Program-made: the position numbers and the translations under genes
The notes under the pieces: generated by a model
Databases searched by the model: none
What the model was told of the DNA's origin: nothing
What the model saw: the letters and a program-made list of their open reading frames with translations, nothing else
Shown: in pieces, positions 1-6,370 of the stretch
Layout: the number at the start of each line of letters is the position of its first letter
Position numbering within the stretch: position 1 is the stretch's first letter
Source: an uncultured Collinsella sp.
GTDB taxonomy: Bacteria > Actinomycetota > Coriobacteriia > Coriobacteriales > Coriobacteriaceae
Reading direction: 5' to 3'
Length of the DNA stretch: 10,378 nucleotides
Assembly (NCBI GenBank): GCA_937926755.1
Contig: CALBBA010000266.1
Span: 1-10,378 of the forward strand

Positions 1-1
1 C

Positions 2-154
2 GACCTGATCGGTGACGAGGAGGACGAGGACGTCCGCCGCTGCGAGTACGTGTCCGAGGACGGCATCCAGTGCCGCAACCAGGCTCGTCCCGGCTCCCGA
101 TTCTGCGGTGTCCACGACACCGACGCCTTCGATGATGCGGAGGACCTGATCTAG
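2..154 (+). CDS. nusA: C-terminal fragment, probably transcription factor NusA, with acidic tail and Cys/His knuckle
   Basis: An open frame runs in from the left edge and stops at TAG 152-154, so only the last 50 residues are seen. They are strongly acidic (DEEDED near the start, DDAEDLI at the end) and enclose a C-x10-C-x9-C-x2-H pattern within 'RRCEYVSEDG' and 'RFCGVHD', which resembles small zinc knuckles. The NusA call rests mainly on context: nusA, with or without ylxR, normally lies directly upstream of infB, and this peptide does not have the YlxR signature. NusA is a cytoplasmic RNA-polymerase-binding pausing, termination and antitermination factor. Acidic C-terminal extensions occur on NusA, but a knuckle appended to it would be unusual. 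It could instead be a separate small protein. The codon use matches the downstream operon. Confidence 0.5.
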   Translation, partial: DLIGDEEDEDVRRCEYVSEDGIQCRNQARPGSRFCGVHDTDAFDDAEDLI

Positions 155-163
155 CGCGCGGTC

Positions 164-184
164 GCGCCGGGCAGGTCCCGGCGC
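164..184 (+). other. GC-rich hairpin in the infB leader
   Basis: GCGCCGGG (164-171) and CCCGGCGC (177-184) form a perfect 8-bp stem with the 5-nt loop CAGGT, starting 9 nt after the upstream stop codon. No U-tract follows, so it is not a classical intrinsic terminator. It could stabilise or help process the nusA-infB transcript, or act as a weak attenuator. Confidence 0.5.
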
Positions 185-209
185 ATCTCCCACGCTCGTT
201 CAGTCTCTA

Positions 210-224
210 GGCACCCAAGGTGCC
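210..224 (+). other. Small hairpin just upstream of the infB ribosome binding site
   Basis: GGCACC (210-215) and GGTGCC (219-224) pair perfectly around the 3-nt loop CAA. The hairpin sits 9 nt before the AGGTGA ribosome binding site (234-239). It may position or expose that site. No function is proven, and with a 6-bp stem chance cannot be excluded. Confidence 0.35.
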
Positions 225-245
225 AGAAAGGGTAGGTGAAGTCAT

Positions 246-2960
246 ATGGCAAAAGTCCGTGTGTCCACCCTGGCCAAAGAGTTCGGCATGACCTCCAAGG
301 AACTGATGGGTCATCTCGCCGATATGAAGATTCCCGCTAAGTCCGCTTCCTCCACCTTGGAGGACGCTTATGTCGCCATGGTCCGCAAGCAGCTCGCCTC
401 GGTGATCGAGGCCCGCGCCCAGGAAGTCGAGGCCGCCAAGCAGGCCGAGGAGCAGGCAGCTGCCGCCGAGGAGGCCGCTCGCGCCGCCGAGGCCGAGCGC
501 GAGCGCATCGCCGCCGAGAAGGCCCGCGAGGAGGAGCGTCGCCAGTTTGCTGCAGCCCAGGCTGCCGAGGAGGCTGCCCGCGCCGAGGCCGAGGCCAAGA
601 AGAAGGCCGAGCAGGAGCGCCTTGCCCGCGAGAAGGAGGAGGCTGCCCGCGAGGCCCAGCGCCGCGCCGTTCCCGCTTCCGACTCCGGTTCGCGTTTCCG
701 TTCGCTGCTCGACCAGATCGCCGCACAGGAGACCGTGCTCAAGGAGAAGAAGGACGCCGAGGACAAGGCCAAGGCCGAGCGCGCCGCCGAGCGCGGTAAC
801 CGTCGTGGCGGCAACAACGACCGCCGCGGTGGCCGTCGTAACGATCGCAACGCTTCCGACAACAACTCCGAGCGCAACGCCTCCGAGAGCCGTCCGCACA
901 GCCATCGCACCAACGCCAGCAACAACGTCGCTGCCGGCATGGACTTCCCCAACCCCGACAAGCAGGGCAAGGGCAAGAAGCGCAAGGGCGGTCACAACAA
1001 CGAAGAGGACCACTACAGCCGCATGGCTCGCGAGGCCGAGGAGTACAGCCGCGAGAAGGTGCTCGAGGAGGCTCGTGCCGCCGTCGAGGAGGCCTCTCGC
1101 GAGTCCACCGGTCGCCGCAAGAAGCGCAAGGAGAAGCGCGAGCGCGAGGCTGCCAAGGCTCAGGAGGAGCGCAAGATAGAGGAGGCGCTGGCCCAGGGCG
1201 TGAACCCCGAGGACCTCGACGCCATCAAGGTCTCCCAGGGCGTTACCGTTCAGGAACTTGCCGAGGCGCTCGACGTTCCGGCCAACGACATCATCAAGCG
1301 CCTGTTCCTGCTGGGTACTCCGCTCACGATGACGCAGTCCATGTCCGACGACCTCGTCGAGCTCGTTGCCGACGACTTGGGTCGTCAGATCAAGATCATC
1401 ACCCCCGAGGAGGAGAACACCTTCTCGTTCTACGACGATCCCGCCGACCTCAAGCCGCGCGCCCCGGTCGTCACCGTCATGGGCCACGTCGACCATGGCA
1501 AGACGTCGCTGCTCGACGCCATCCGTCACACCGGCGTCGCTGCCGGCGAGGCGGGCGGCATTACGCAGGCCATCGGCGCTTCGCGGGTCATGATCAACGA
1601 CCGCAAGATCACCTTCATCGATACCCCGGGCCACGCCACCTTTACGGCTATGCGTGCCCGTGGCGCCAAGGTGACCGCCGTCGTCAGTCTGGTCGTGGCG
1701 GCCGACGAGGGCGTCATGCCCAAGACCGTCGAGTCGATCAACCACGCCAAGGCCGCCGGCGTACCCATCGTCGTCGCCGTCAACAAGATCGATAAGCCGG
1801 GCGCCAACCCCGACCGTGTGCGTCAGGAGCTCACCGAGTACGGAGTCATCCCCGAGGAGTGGGGCGGACAGAACATGTTCGTCAACATCTCGGCTAAGCA
1901 GAAGATCGGTATCGACGAACTTCTGGAGACCGTGCTGCTCCAGGCCGACGTGCTCGAGCTCAAGGCCAACCCGGACACCTTTGCCTCCGGCAACGTCCTC
2001 GAGGCCAAGCTCGACAAGGGCCGCGGCTCGGTCGCTACCGTGCTCGTGACCCGCGGTACCCTGCACGTGGGCGATACGCTGGTCGCCGGCCTTACCTACG
2101 GCCGCGTCCGCGCCATGCTCGACCCCAAGGGCCGCGCCGTCACCGAGGCCGGTCCCTCCGACGCCGTCGAGATTTTGGGCCTGCAGTCCGTGCCCAACGC
2201 CGGCGACGAGTTCCGCGTGTTCGAGGACGAGCGCGAGGCACGCGCCCTGGCCGACGAGCGTTCGCTGAAGGCCCGTATCGAGGAGCAGAGCCGCGTCAAG
2301 CACGTCACGCTCGAGAACCTCTTCGAGACCATCGCCGACGCCGAGGTCAAGGAGCTCAACCTGATCATCAAGGCCGACGTCCAGGGTTCCATCGAAGCTC
2401 TTCAGGACTCGCTCGACAAGATGGATCAGTCCGAGGTTCGTATCAACACGATCCACTCCGCCGTTGGCGCCATCAACGAGACCGACGTCGTCCTGGCCGA
2501 CGCCTCCAACGCCATCATCATCGGCTTTGGCGTCCGTCCCGACGGTAAGGCTCGCTCCGCCGCCGAGCGCGAGGGCGTCGAGATCCGTTGCTACGACGTC
2601 ATCTACAAGTGCCTCGAGGAGCTCGACGCCGCCCGTATCGGCATGCTCAAGCCCACCGAGGTCGAGGTCGCCACGGGTACCGCGACCGTCCTGGACACCT
2701 TCAAGGTGCCCAAAGTCGGTATCGCCGCCGGTGTCCGCGTCGAGGAGGGCGAGATCGCCGCGACCGATTCCGTGCGTCTGGTGCGCGACGGCATCGTGGT
2801 CTTCAACGGCAAGATCGCCTCGATGCGCCACTACAAGGACGAGGCCAAGAGCCTCAAGAGCGGTTCCGAGGGCGGTATTGGCCTGGAGAACTTCCAGGAC
2901 ATCAAGCCCGGTGACCAGATCGAGGGTTACCGTATCGACCAGGTTGCCCGTACCGAGTAG
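246..2960 (+). CDS. infB: Translation initiation factor IF-2
   Basis: This GTPase delivers fMet-tRNA to the 30S subunit and promotes 70S joining. The 904-residue product starts with an IF2_N module (about 1-52). A Glu/Ala/Arg/Lys-rich likely coiled coil follows (about 55-200), then an Arg/Asn/Gly-rich, probably disordered stretch (about 200-290) and a second IF2_N-like module (about 325-385). The G domain shows G1 GHVDHGKT (413-420), G3 DTPGH (459-463), G4 NKID (513-516) and G5 SAK (549-551). Domains II, III and C2 run to the C-terminus. The start is ATG 246, preceded by AGGTGA at 234-239 with 6-nt spacing. The product is longer than most Firmicute IF2s because of the charged N-terminal half, a feature of high-GC Gram-positives. 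Departures from remembered family sequences include Ala442 and Ala478 in the G domain and Val830, His862 and Gly876 in C2. It heads the tightly packed gene run to its right; rbfA follows 11 nt later. Confidence 0.97.
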   Translation: MAKVRVSTLAKEFGMTSKELMGHLADMKIPAKSASSTLEDAYVAMVRKQLASVIEARAQEVEAAKQAEEQAAAAEEAARAAEAERERIAAEKAREEERRQFAAAQAAEEAARAEAEAKKKAEQERLAREKEEAAREAQRRAVPASDSGSRFRSLLDQIAAQETVLKEKKDAEDKAKAERAAERGNRRGGNNDRRGGRRNDRNASDNNSERNASESRPHSHRTNASNNVAAGMDFPNPDKQGKGKKRKGGHNNEEDHYSRMAREAEEYSREKVLEEARAAVEEASRESTGRRKKRKEKREREAAKAQEERKIEEALAQGVNPEDLDAIKVSQGVTVQELAEALDVPANDIIKRLFLLGTPLTMTQSMSDDLVELVADDLGRQIKIITPEEENTFSFYDDPADLKPRAPVVTVMGHVDHGKTSLLDAIRHTGVAAGEAGGITQAIGASRVMINDRKITFIDTPGHATFTAMRARGAKVTAVVSLVVAADEGVMPKTVESINHAKAAGVPIVVAVNKIDKPGANPDRVRQELTEYGVIPEEWGGQNMFVNISAKQKIGIDELLETVLLQADVLELKANPDTFASGNVLEAKLDKGRGSVATVLVTRGTLHVGDTLVAGLTYGRVRAMLDPKGRAVTEAGPSDAVEILGLQSVPNAGDEFRVFEDEREARALADERSLKARIEEQSRVKHVTLENLFETIADAEVKELNLIIKADVQGSIEALQDSLDKMDQSEVRINTIHSAVGAINETDVVLADASNAIIIGFGVRPDGKARSAAEREGVEIRCYDVIYKCLEELDAARIGMLKPTEVEVATGTATVLDTFKVPKVGIAAGVRVEEGEIAATDSVRLVRDGIVVFNGKIASMRHYKDEAKSLKSGSEGGIGLENFQDIKPGDQIEGYRIDQVARTE

Positions 2961-2971
2961 GGGGTAGCGCT

Positions 2972-3382
2972 ATGAAGCAAACGCAGGCAACCCGCCGACT
3001 GGGCGAGCAGCTTCGCGAGAAGCTCGGTTATATCCTGCTCTTTGAGGTTTCCGATCCGCGTCTCGACCTGGTTACTTTGACCGCGGTCGAGGTCGCGGTG
3101 GACCGTTCGTTCGCGCGTGTGTTCGTGTCGTGCGATGCGAGCCGCTACGACGAGGTCATGGAGGCGCTCGCAAGCGCTAAGGGCCGTATTCGCAGCCTGT
3201 TGGCTCGCTCGCTCGATTGGCGTGTTACGCCCGAGCTCGATTTTCGCATCGATCGCTCGACCGATGAGGCCGAGCGCATCACGCGTGCGCTGGAAAACGT
3301 TCCCGCCACGCTTGCGATCGAAAAGGACGAGGACGGCTATCCGATAGCGGATGCCGCCCAGGAGGCAGCTTTAGATGACTAA
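2972..3382 (+). CDS. rbfA: Ribosome-binding factor A
   Basis: RbfA is a small KH-like protein that binds the 30S subunit near the 5' end of 16S rRNA and assists late maturation. At 136 residues it has family length and the family pattern: an N-terminal helix with RRLGEQLREKLGYIL (9-23), the conserved VSDPRL patch (about 27-32), the strand VTLTAVEVAVD (about 35-45), then ARVFVS and a C-terminal PELDFRID strand. Its start is ATG 2972. The G-rich ribosome binding site, TAGGGGGT at 2958-2965, incorporates the infB stop codon, so translation is likely coupled. The 3' end overlaps the next gene by 8 nt. infB-rbfA adjacency is widespread in bacteria. Nothing appears broken. Confidence 0.95.
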   Translation: MKQTQATRRLGEQLREKLGYILLFEVSDPRLDLVTLTAVEVAVDRSFARVFVSCDASRYDEVMEALASAKGRIRSLLARSLDWRVTPELDFRIDRSTDEAERITRALENVPATLAIEKDEDGYPIADAAQEAALDD

Positions 3383-4418
3383 TTCCGCCGACCTCGCCTC
3401 GTGCGAGTCTGCAGATATTCAGCGACGCATCCTCGAGCTTATCGAGGGTGCGTCCTCCATTGCGATTTCGGGACATACTTCTCCCGATGGCGATGCCTTG
3501 GGCTCCGTGTTGGGTCTGGGCCTTTCGCTCATGAAGTTTTTCCCCAACAAGGACATTGCGCTGCTGCTGGCAGACGATGACCCGGTTCCGCGTATCTACC
3601 GCTTTATGGAAGGCTCCGATCGCCTGGTGCCGGCATCTGCGTACGCCGGCAATCCTGACCTGTTCATCTCGGTGGACGTACCGGTCGTCGAGCGCCTCAA
3701 TAATTCTGCCGAGGTGCTTCGTCGCTCCAAGCATGTGGTGTGCTTCGATCATCATCCGGCGCGCGAGGAGTTTGCCGAGCTCAGTCTGAGGCGCGTCGAT
3801 GCCGCGGCCTGCGCCATGATCATCGACCGTTTCTTGGACAATTGCGGCATTGTCGCACGTGATGGCGTCGCGACCTGCTTGCTGTGCGGCTTGGTGACCG
3901 ATACCGGCCGTTTTCAGTACCAAAACGCCGACGCCGCCGCGTTCCATGCAGCCTCGCGTCTGGTTGCCCACGGTGCCGATCCGGCGCGTGTGGCACTCGA
4001 GGTCTACCAGAGCATGCGCGTTGAGTTTTTGCACCTCAAGTCCATTGTCATGGGTCGCATTAAGACGGTCGCGCATGGGCGCGTGGCGTATAGCTATGCC
4101 TACCAGAGCGACCTTGAGGCCTGCGGTGTCACCTCGGACGAGTGCGACGGCCTGGTCGATGTGGTGCGTTCGGTGATGGGCGTCGAGGTTTGCATGTTCT
4201 TAAAGGGCATTGAGGGCGATACCAAGGTGCGTGGCAACCTGCGCTCCAAGGGCGACCTCGATGTGTCCGAGATTGCTGCCAACTTTGGCGGTGGCGGGCA
4301 TCATGCTGCCGCCGGTTTCTCCAACAACGGAACGATTCGCGAGACGCTCGCCGTGGCACTTCCCATGCTGGCCGAGCTGGTGGGGGAGGATCCCGCTTCG
4401 GTGACCGTCGAGCTCTAA
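3375..4418 (+). CDS. nrnA: DHH/DHHA1 phosphoesterase, NrnA-type oligoribonuclease / pAp phosphatase
   Basis: NrnA-type enzymes degrade 2-5-nt RNAs and dephosphorylate 3'-phosphoadenosine 5'-phosphate using Mn2+ in the cytoplasm. The 347-residue product carries the DHH catalytic motifs in order: GHTSPDGD (33-40), a SVDVP strand with its Asp (99-103), CFDHHP with the diagnostic DHH at 125-127, and VTDTGRF (174-180). The DHHA1 substrate-binding domain follows with KVRGNLRSKG (284-293) and GGGGHHAAAGF (305-315). Start ATG 3375 lies inside rbfA, with AGGAGG at 3360-3365 and 9-nt spacing, so it is probably translationally coupled. Genes of this family commonly sit between rbfA and truB in Gram-positives. 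The family is certain; the NrnA substrate range is inferred from family and context. Confidence 0.9.
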   Translation: MTNSADLASCESADIQRRILELIEGASSIAISGHTSPDGDALGSVLGLGLSLMKFFPNKDIALLLADDDPVPRIYRFMEGSDRLVPASAYAGNPDLFISVDVPVVERLNNSAEVLRRSKHVVCFDHHPAREEFAELSLRRVDAAACAMIIDRFLDNCGIVARDGVATCLLCGLVTDTGRFQYQNADAAAFHAASRLVAHGADPARVALEVYQSMRVEFLHLKSIVMGRIKTVAHGRVAYSYAYQSDLEACGVTSDECDGLVDVVRSVMGVEVCMFLKGIEGDTKVRGNLRSKGDLDVSEIAANFGGGGHHAAAGFSNNGTIRETLAVALPMLAELVGEDPASVTVEL

Positions 4419-4433
4419 CTAATTGGATGGTAC

Positions 4434-5366
4434 ATGGCTCGTCGAACGCCTTCTCAATTGAATATGCTACTCGCCGTCGATAAGCCGGTGGGCTGCACGT
4501 CCCATGACGTGGTTTCGCAATGCCGACGCGCCCTCCATGAGCGGCGCGTCGGCCATGCCGGCACGCTCGACCCCATGGCATCCGGTGTCATGGTGGTGGG
4601 CGTGGGCCAGGCCACCCGTCTGCTGGGCATGCTTACCCTCGATACCAAAAGCTATGTCGCCGACATTTCGTTTGGCGCCGAGACCAATACCGATGATGCG
4701 GAGGGCGAGGCGGTCCGCACGGTGGCTGTTGGCAACGAGCTGCGCGATCCTGCCTTTGCCCGTGAGCACTTGGCCGCCATGCTGGGTCCGCAGATGCAGG
4801 TGCCGCCGGCGTTTTCGGCTATCTCGGTCAATGGCGTTCGCGCCTACAAGTCTGCTCGCGAGGGCAATGCGGTGGACCTACCTCCGCGCCCCGTCGAGGT
4901 CTATGCCGCCGACCTGATCGCCGTGGGCGGCGAAGGTGATACGTGTGTGTGGACCGTGGCGTTCTCGGTGAGCAAGGGCACCTATATCCGTGCGCTCGCT
5001 CGCGACCTGGGCCGCGCTTGCGATAGCGCCGCGCATATTTCCGCGCTGCGCCGCACGGCCTCCGGTGTTGTTTCCATTGGCGCCTGTCATGCGGTCGAGG
5101 AGCTTTCTCCCGAGTCCGCGCCCGGCTTTGCCCTGGATCCCATTGCGGCCCTGGGCGCCACGCGTGTTGACTTGCCGGGCAATCTTGCCGACGACCTGCT
5201 CTGCGGCCGACGCATTCCCGTTGAGCGTGCGCTTGCCGATTTCGATTCCTCGAAGGCGCCGTTTGCGTTGGTGCTCGATGGGGGACTCAAGGCGCTCGCC
5301 CGCATTGAGGGCGGCCGCTTTGTCATGGAGCACGTGTTTCCGCAGGCAGTCGGCGGTGTTCGATGA
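4434..5366 (+). CDS. truB: tRNA pseudouridine(55) synthase
   Basis: TruB isomerises U55 in the T-loop of most tRNAs to pseudouridine and also acts as a tRNA-folding chaperone. The 310-residue protein shows KPVGCTSHDVV (17-27), then HAGTLDPMASGV (41-52) with the catalytic Asp46. Also present are the base-stacking Tyr74 in KSYVADISFG, PPAFSAISVNG (124-134), and SKGTYIRALARDLG (180-193) with the active-site Arg186. A C-terminal PUA-like tail follows. ATG 4434 was chosen over in-frame ATG 4464: both have weak ribosome binding sites, but TGGATGG (4424-4430) precedes the first at only 3-nt spacing, and nothing recognisable precedes the second. The gene begins 15 nt after the phosphoesterase gene. 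Its stop overlaps the ribF start in an ATGATG junction, suggesting stop-start coupling. Confidence 0.95.
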   Translation: MARRTPSQLNMLLAVDKPVGCTSHDVVSQCRRALHERRVGHAGTLDPMASGVMVVGVGQATRLLGMLTLDTKSYVADISFGAETNTDDAEGEAVRTVAVGNELRDPAFAREHLAAMLGPQMQVPPAFSAISVNGVRAYKSAREGNAVDLPPRPVEVYAADLIAVGGEGDTCVWTVAFSVSKGTYIRALARDLGRACDSAAHISALRRTASGVVSIGACHAVEELSPESAPGFALDPIAALGATRVDLPGNLADDLLCGRRIPVERALADFDSSKAPFALVLDGGLKALARIEGGRFVMEHVFPQAVGGVR

Positions 5367-6370
5367 TGTTGTCCGCTCGCGAGCTCGCGCGTGTCTTTTT
5401 CGCGGGCGAGTCGGACGAGGCTCGCATCGTTGCTGCCGATACGTTTGATGAGTGTGAGCACTTGGGTGCCGCATCGATTGCCATTGGCGTGTTCGACGGC
5501 GTTCACCGTGGACACCAGGAACTCATCGAAGCGCTTGTCCGTGATGCCCGTGCCCATGGCTGTAAGGCGGTCGTGGTTACCTTCGATCCCGACCCGGACG
5601 TTGTGGTGAGCCCTTCGCCCGCTCAAAAATTGATGACGACGGCCGACCGTCTGCATGCCTTGGCTCAGACTGGGGTCGATACAGTGGTGGCCGTTCCCTT
5701 TACGCCTGAGGTTGCGGCACTCGACCATGTCGGTTTTCTCGCACTGCTGTCACGCGTAGTCGACATTCGCTCGATTCGCGTTGGCAGTGACTTTAGGCTG
5801 GGTCGTGGCGGTGCTTCTGGTGTTGCCGAGATGCGCTCCTGGGGTTCCGAGCACGGCGTTGACGTGTATGGTCACGACCTGCTTTGCGAGGGCGGTGAGG
5901 CCATTTGCGCCACCCGCATTCGTCATGAGCTGGGACAGGGCCATGTGGAGCTTGCTGCTGAGTTACTCGGCCGTCCGTATATGGTGCGCGGCGGTGTTAT
6001 TCGCGGCCGTCACGAGGGTTCTGGCATGGGCTTTCCCACGGCAAACCTGCAGGTTCCCGACGGCATTCAGGTGCCTGCCGATGGTGTGTATGAGGGTCTG
6101 GTGCTGGTCAATGACATCGTGTGGCCCGCTGCCGTTAACGTCGGACTGCCGCCGACGTATGCCGACGATGCCGCTTCGGCGCATCTCGAGGCCAACTTAA
6201 TTGGTTATACGGGCGACCTGTACGGCGCTTTCGTTTCGCTGGCGTTTACGCGCTGGCTGCGTCCCTCGCGTGTGTTCGATTCGCTGGATGAGTTGATCGC
6301 GACCGTCGAGGGTAATATCGAAGATATTCGTCACAACTTGGGCGATCAGGGGGTGAGCATCCGTGATTAG
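5363..6370 (+). CDS. ribF: Bifunctional riboflavin kinase / FAD synthetase
   Basis: RibF phosphorylates riboflavin to FMN and adenylylates FMN to FAD. The N-terminal FAD-synthetase half shows GVFDGVHRGHQ (42-52, the nucleotidyltransferase HxGH signature), VVTFDPDP (71-78), VGSDFRLG (140-147) and ATRIR (183-187). The C-terminal riboflavin-kinase half shows GMGFPTANL (221-229), AVNVGLPPTY (257-266), EANLIGYTGDLYG (276-288) and a final helix with FDSLDELI. At 335 residues it is a normal two-domain length, with a short extra N-terminal segment (1-35). ATG 5363 and ATG 5366 are both in frame, so the start is uncertain by one codon; both overlap the truB stop (5364-5366). A GGCGGTG stretch (5352-5358) may serve as ribosome binding site. 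The last codons overlap the dnaG start by 8 nt. truB-ribF linkage is very common. Confidence 0.95.
   Translation: MMLSARELARVFFAGESDEARIVAADTFDECEHLGAASIAIGVFDGVHRGHQELIEALVRDARAHGCKAVVVTFDPDPDVVVSPSPAQKLMTTADRLHALAQTGVDTVVAVPFTPEVAALDHVGFLALLSRVVDIRSIRVGSDFRLGRGGASGVAEMRSWGSEHGVDVYGHDLLCEGGEAICATRIRHELGQGHVELAAELLGRPYMVRGGVIRGRHEGSGMGFPTANLQVPDGIQVPADGVYEGLVLVNDIVWPAAVNVGLPPTYADDAASAHLEANLIGYTGDLYGAFVSLAFTRWLRPSRVFDSLDELIATVEGNIEDIRHNLGDQGVSIRD

Noticed and set aside
207..2831. 874-residue open frame on the minus strand across infB
   Set aside because: It is a mirror of infB. High-GC codon bias suppresses stops on the opposite strand, the protein is low-complexity Leu/Gly/Asp/His, and the plus-strand IF2 motifs are unambiguous.
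5582..5596. FDPDP instead of FDPHP in RibF as a sign of lost activity
   Set aside because: This position varies in the family (E. coli RibF has FEPQP as I recall), and the HxGH signature and kinase motifs are intact.
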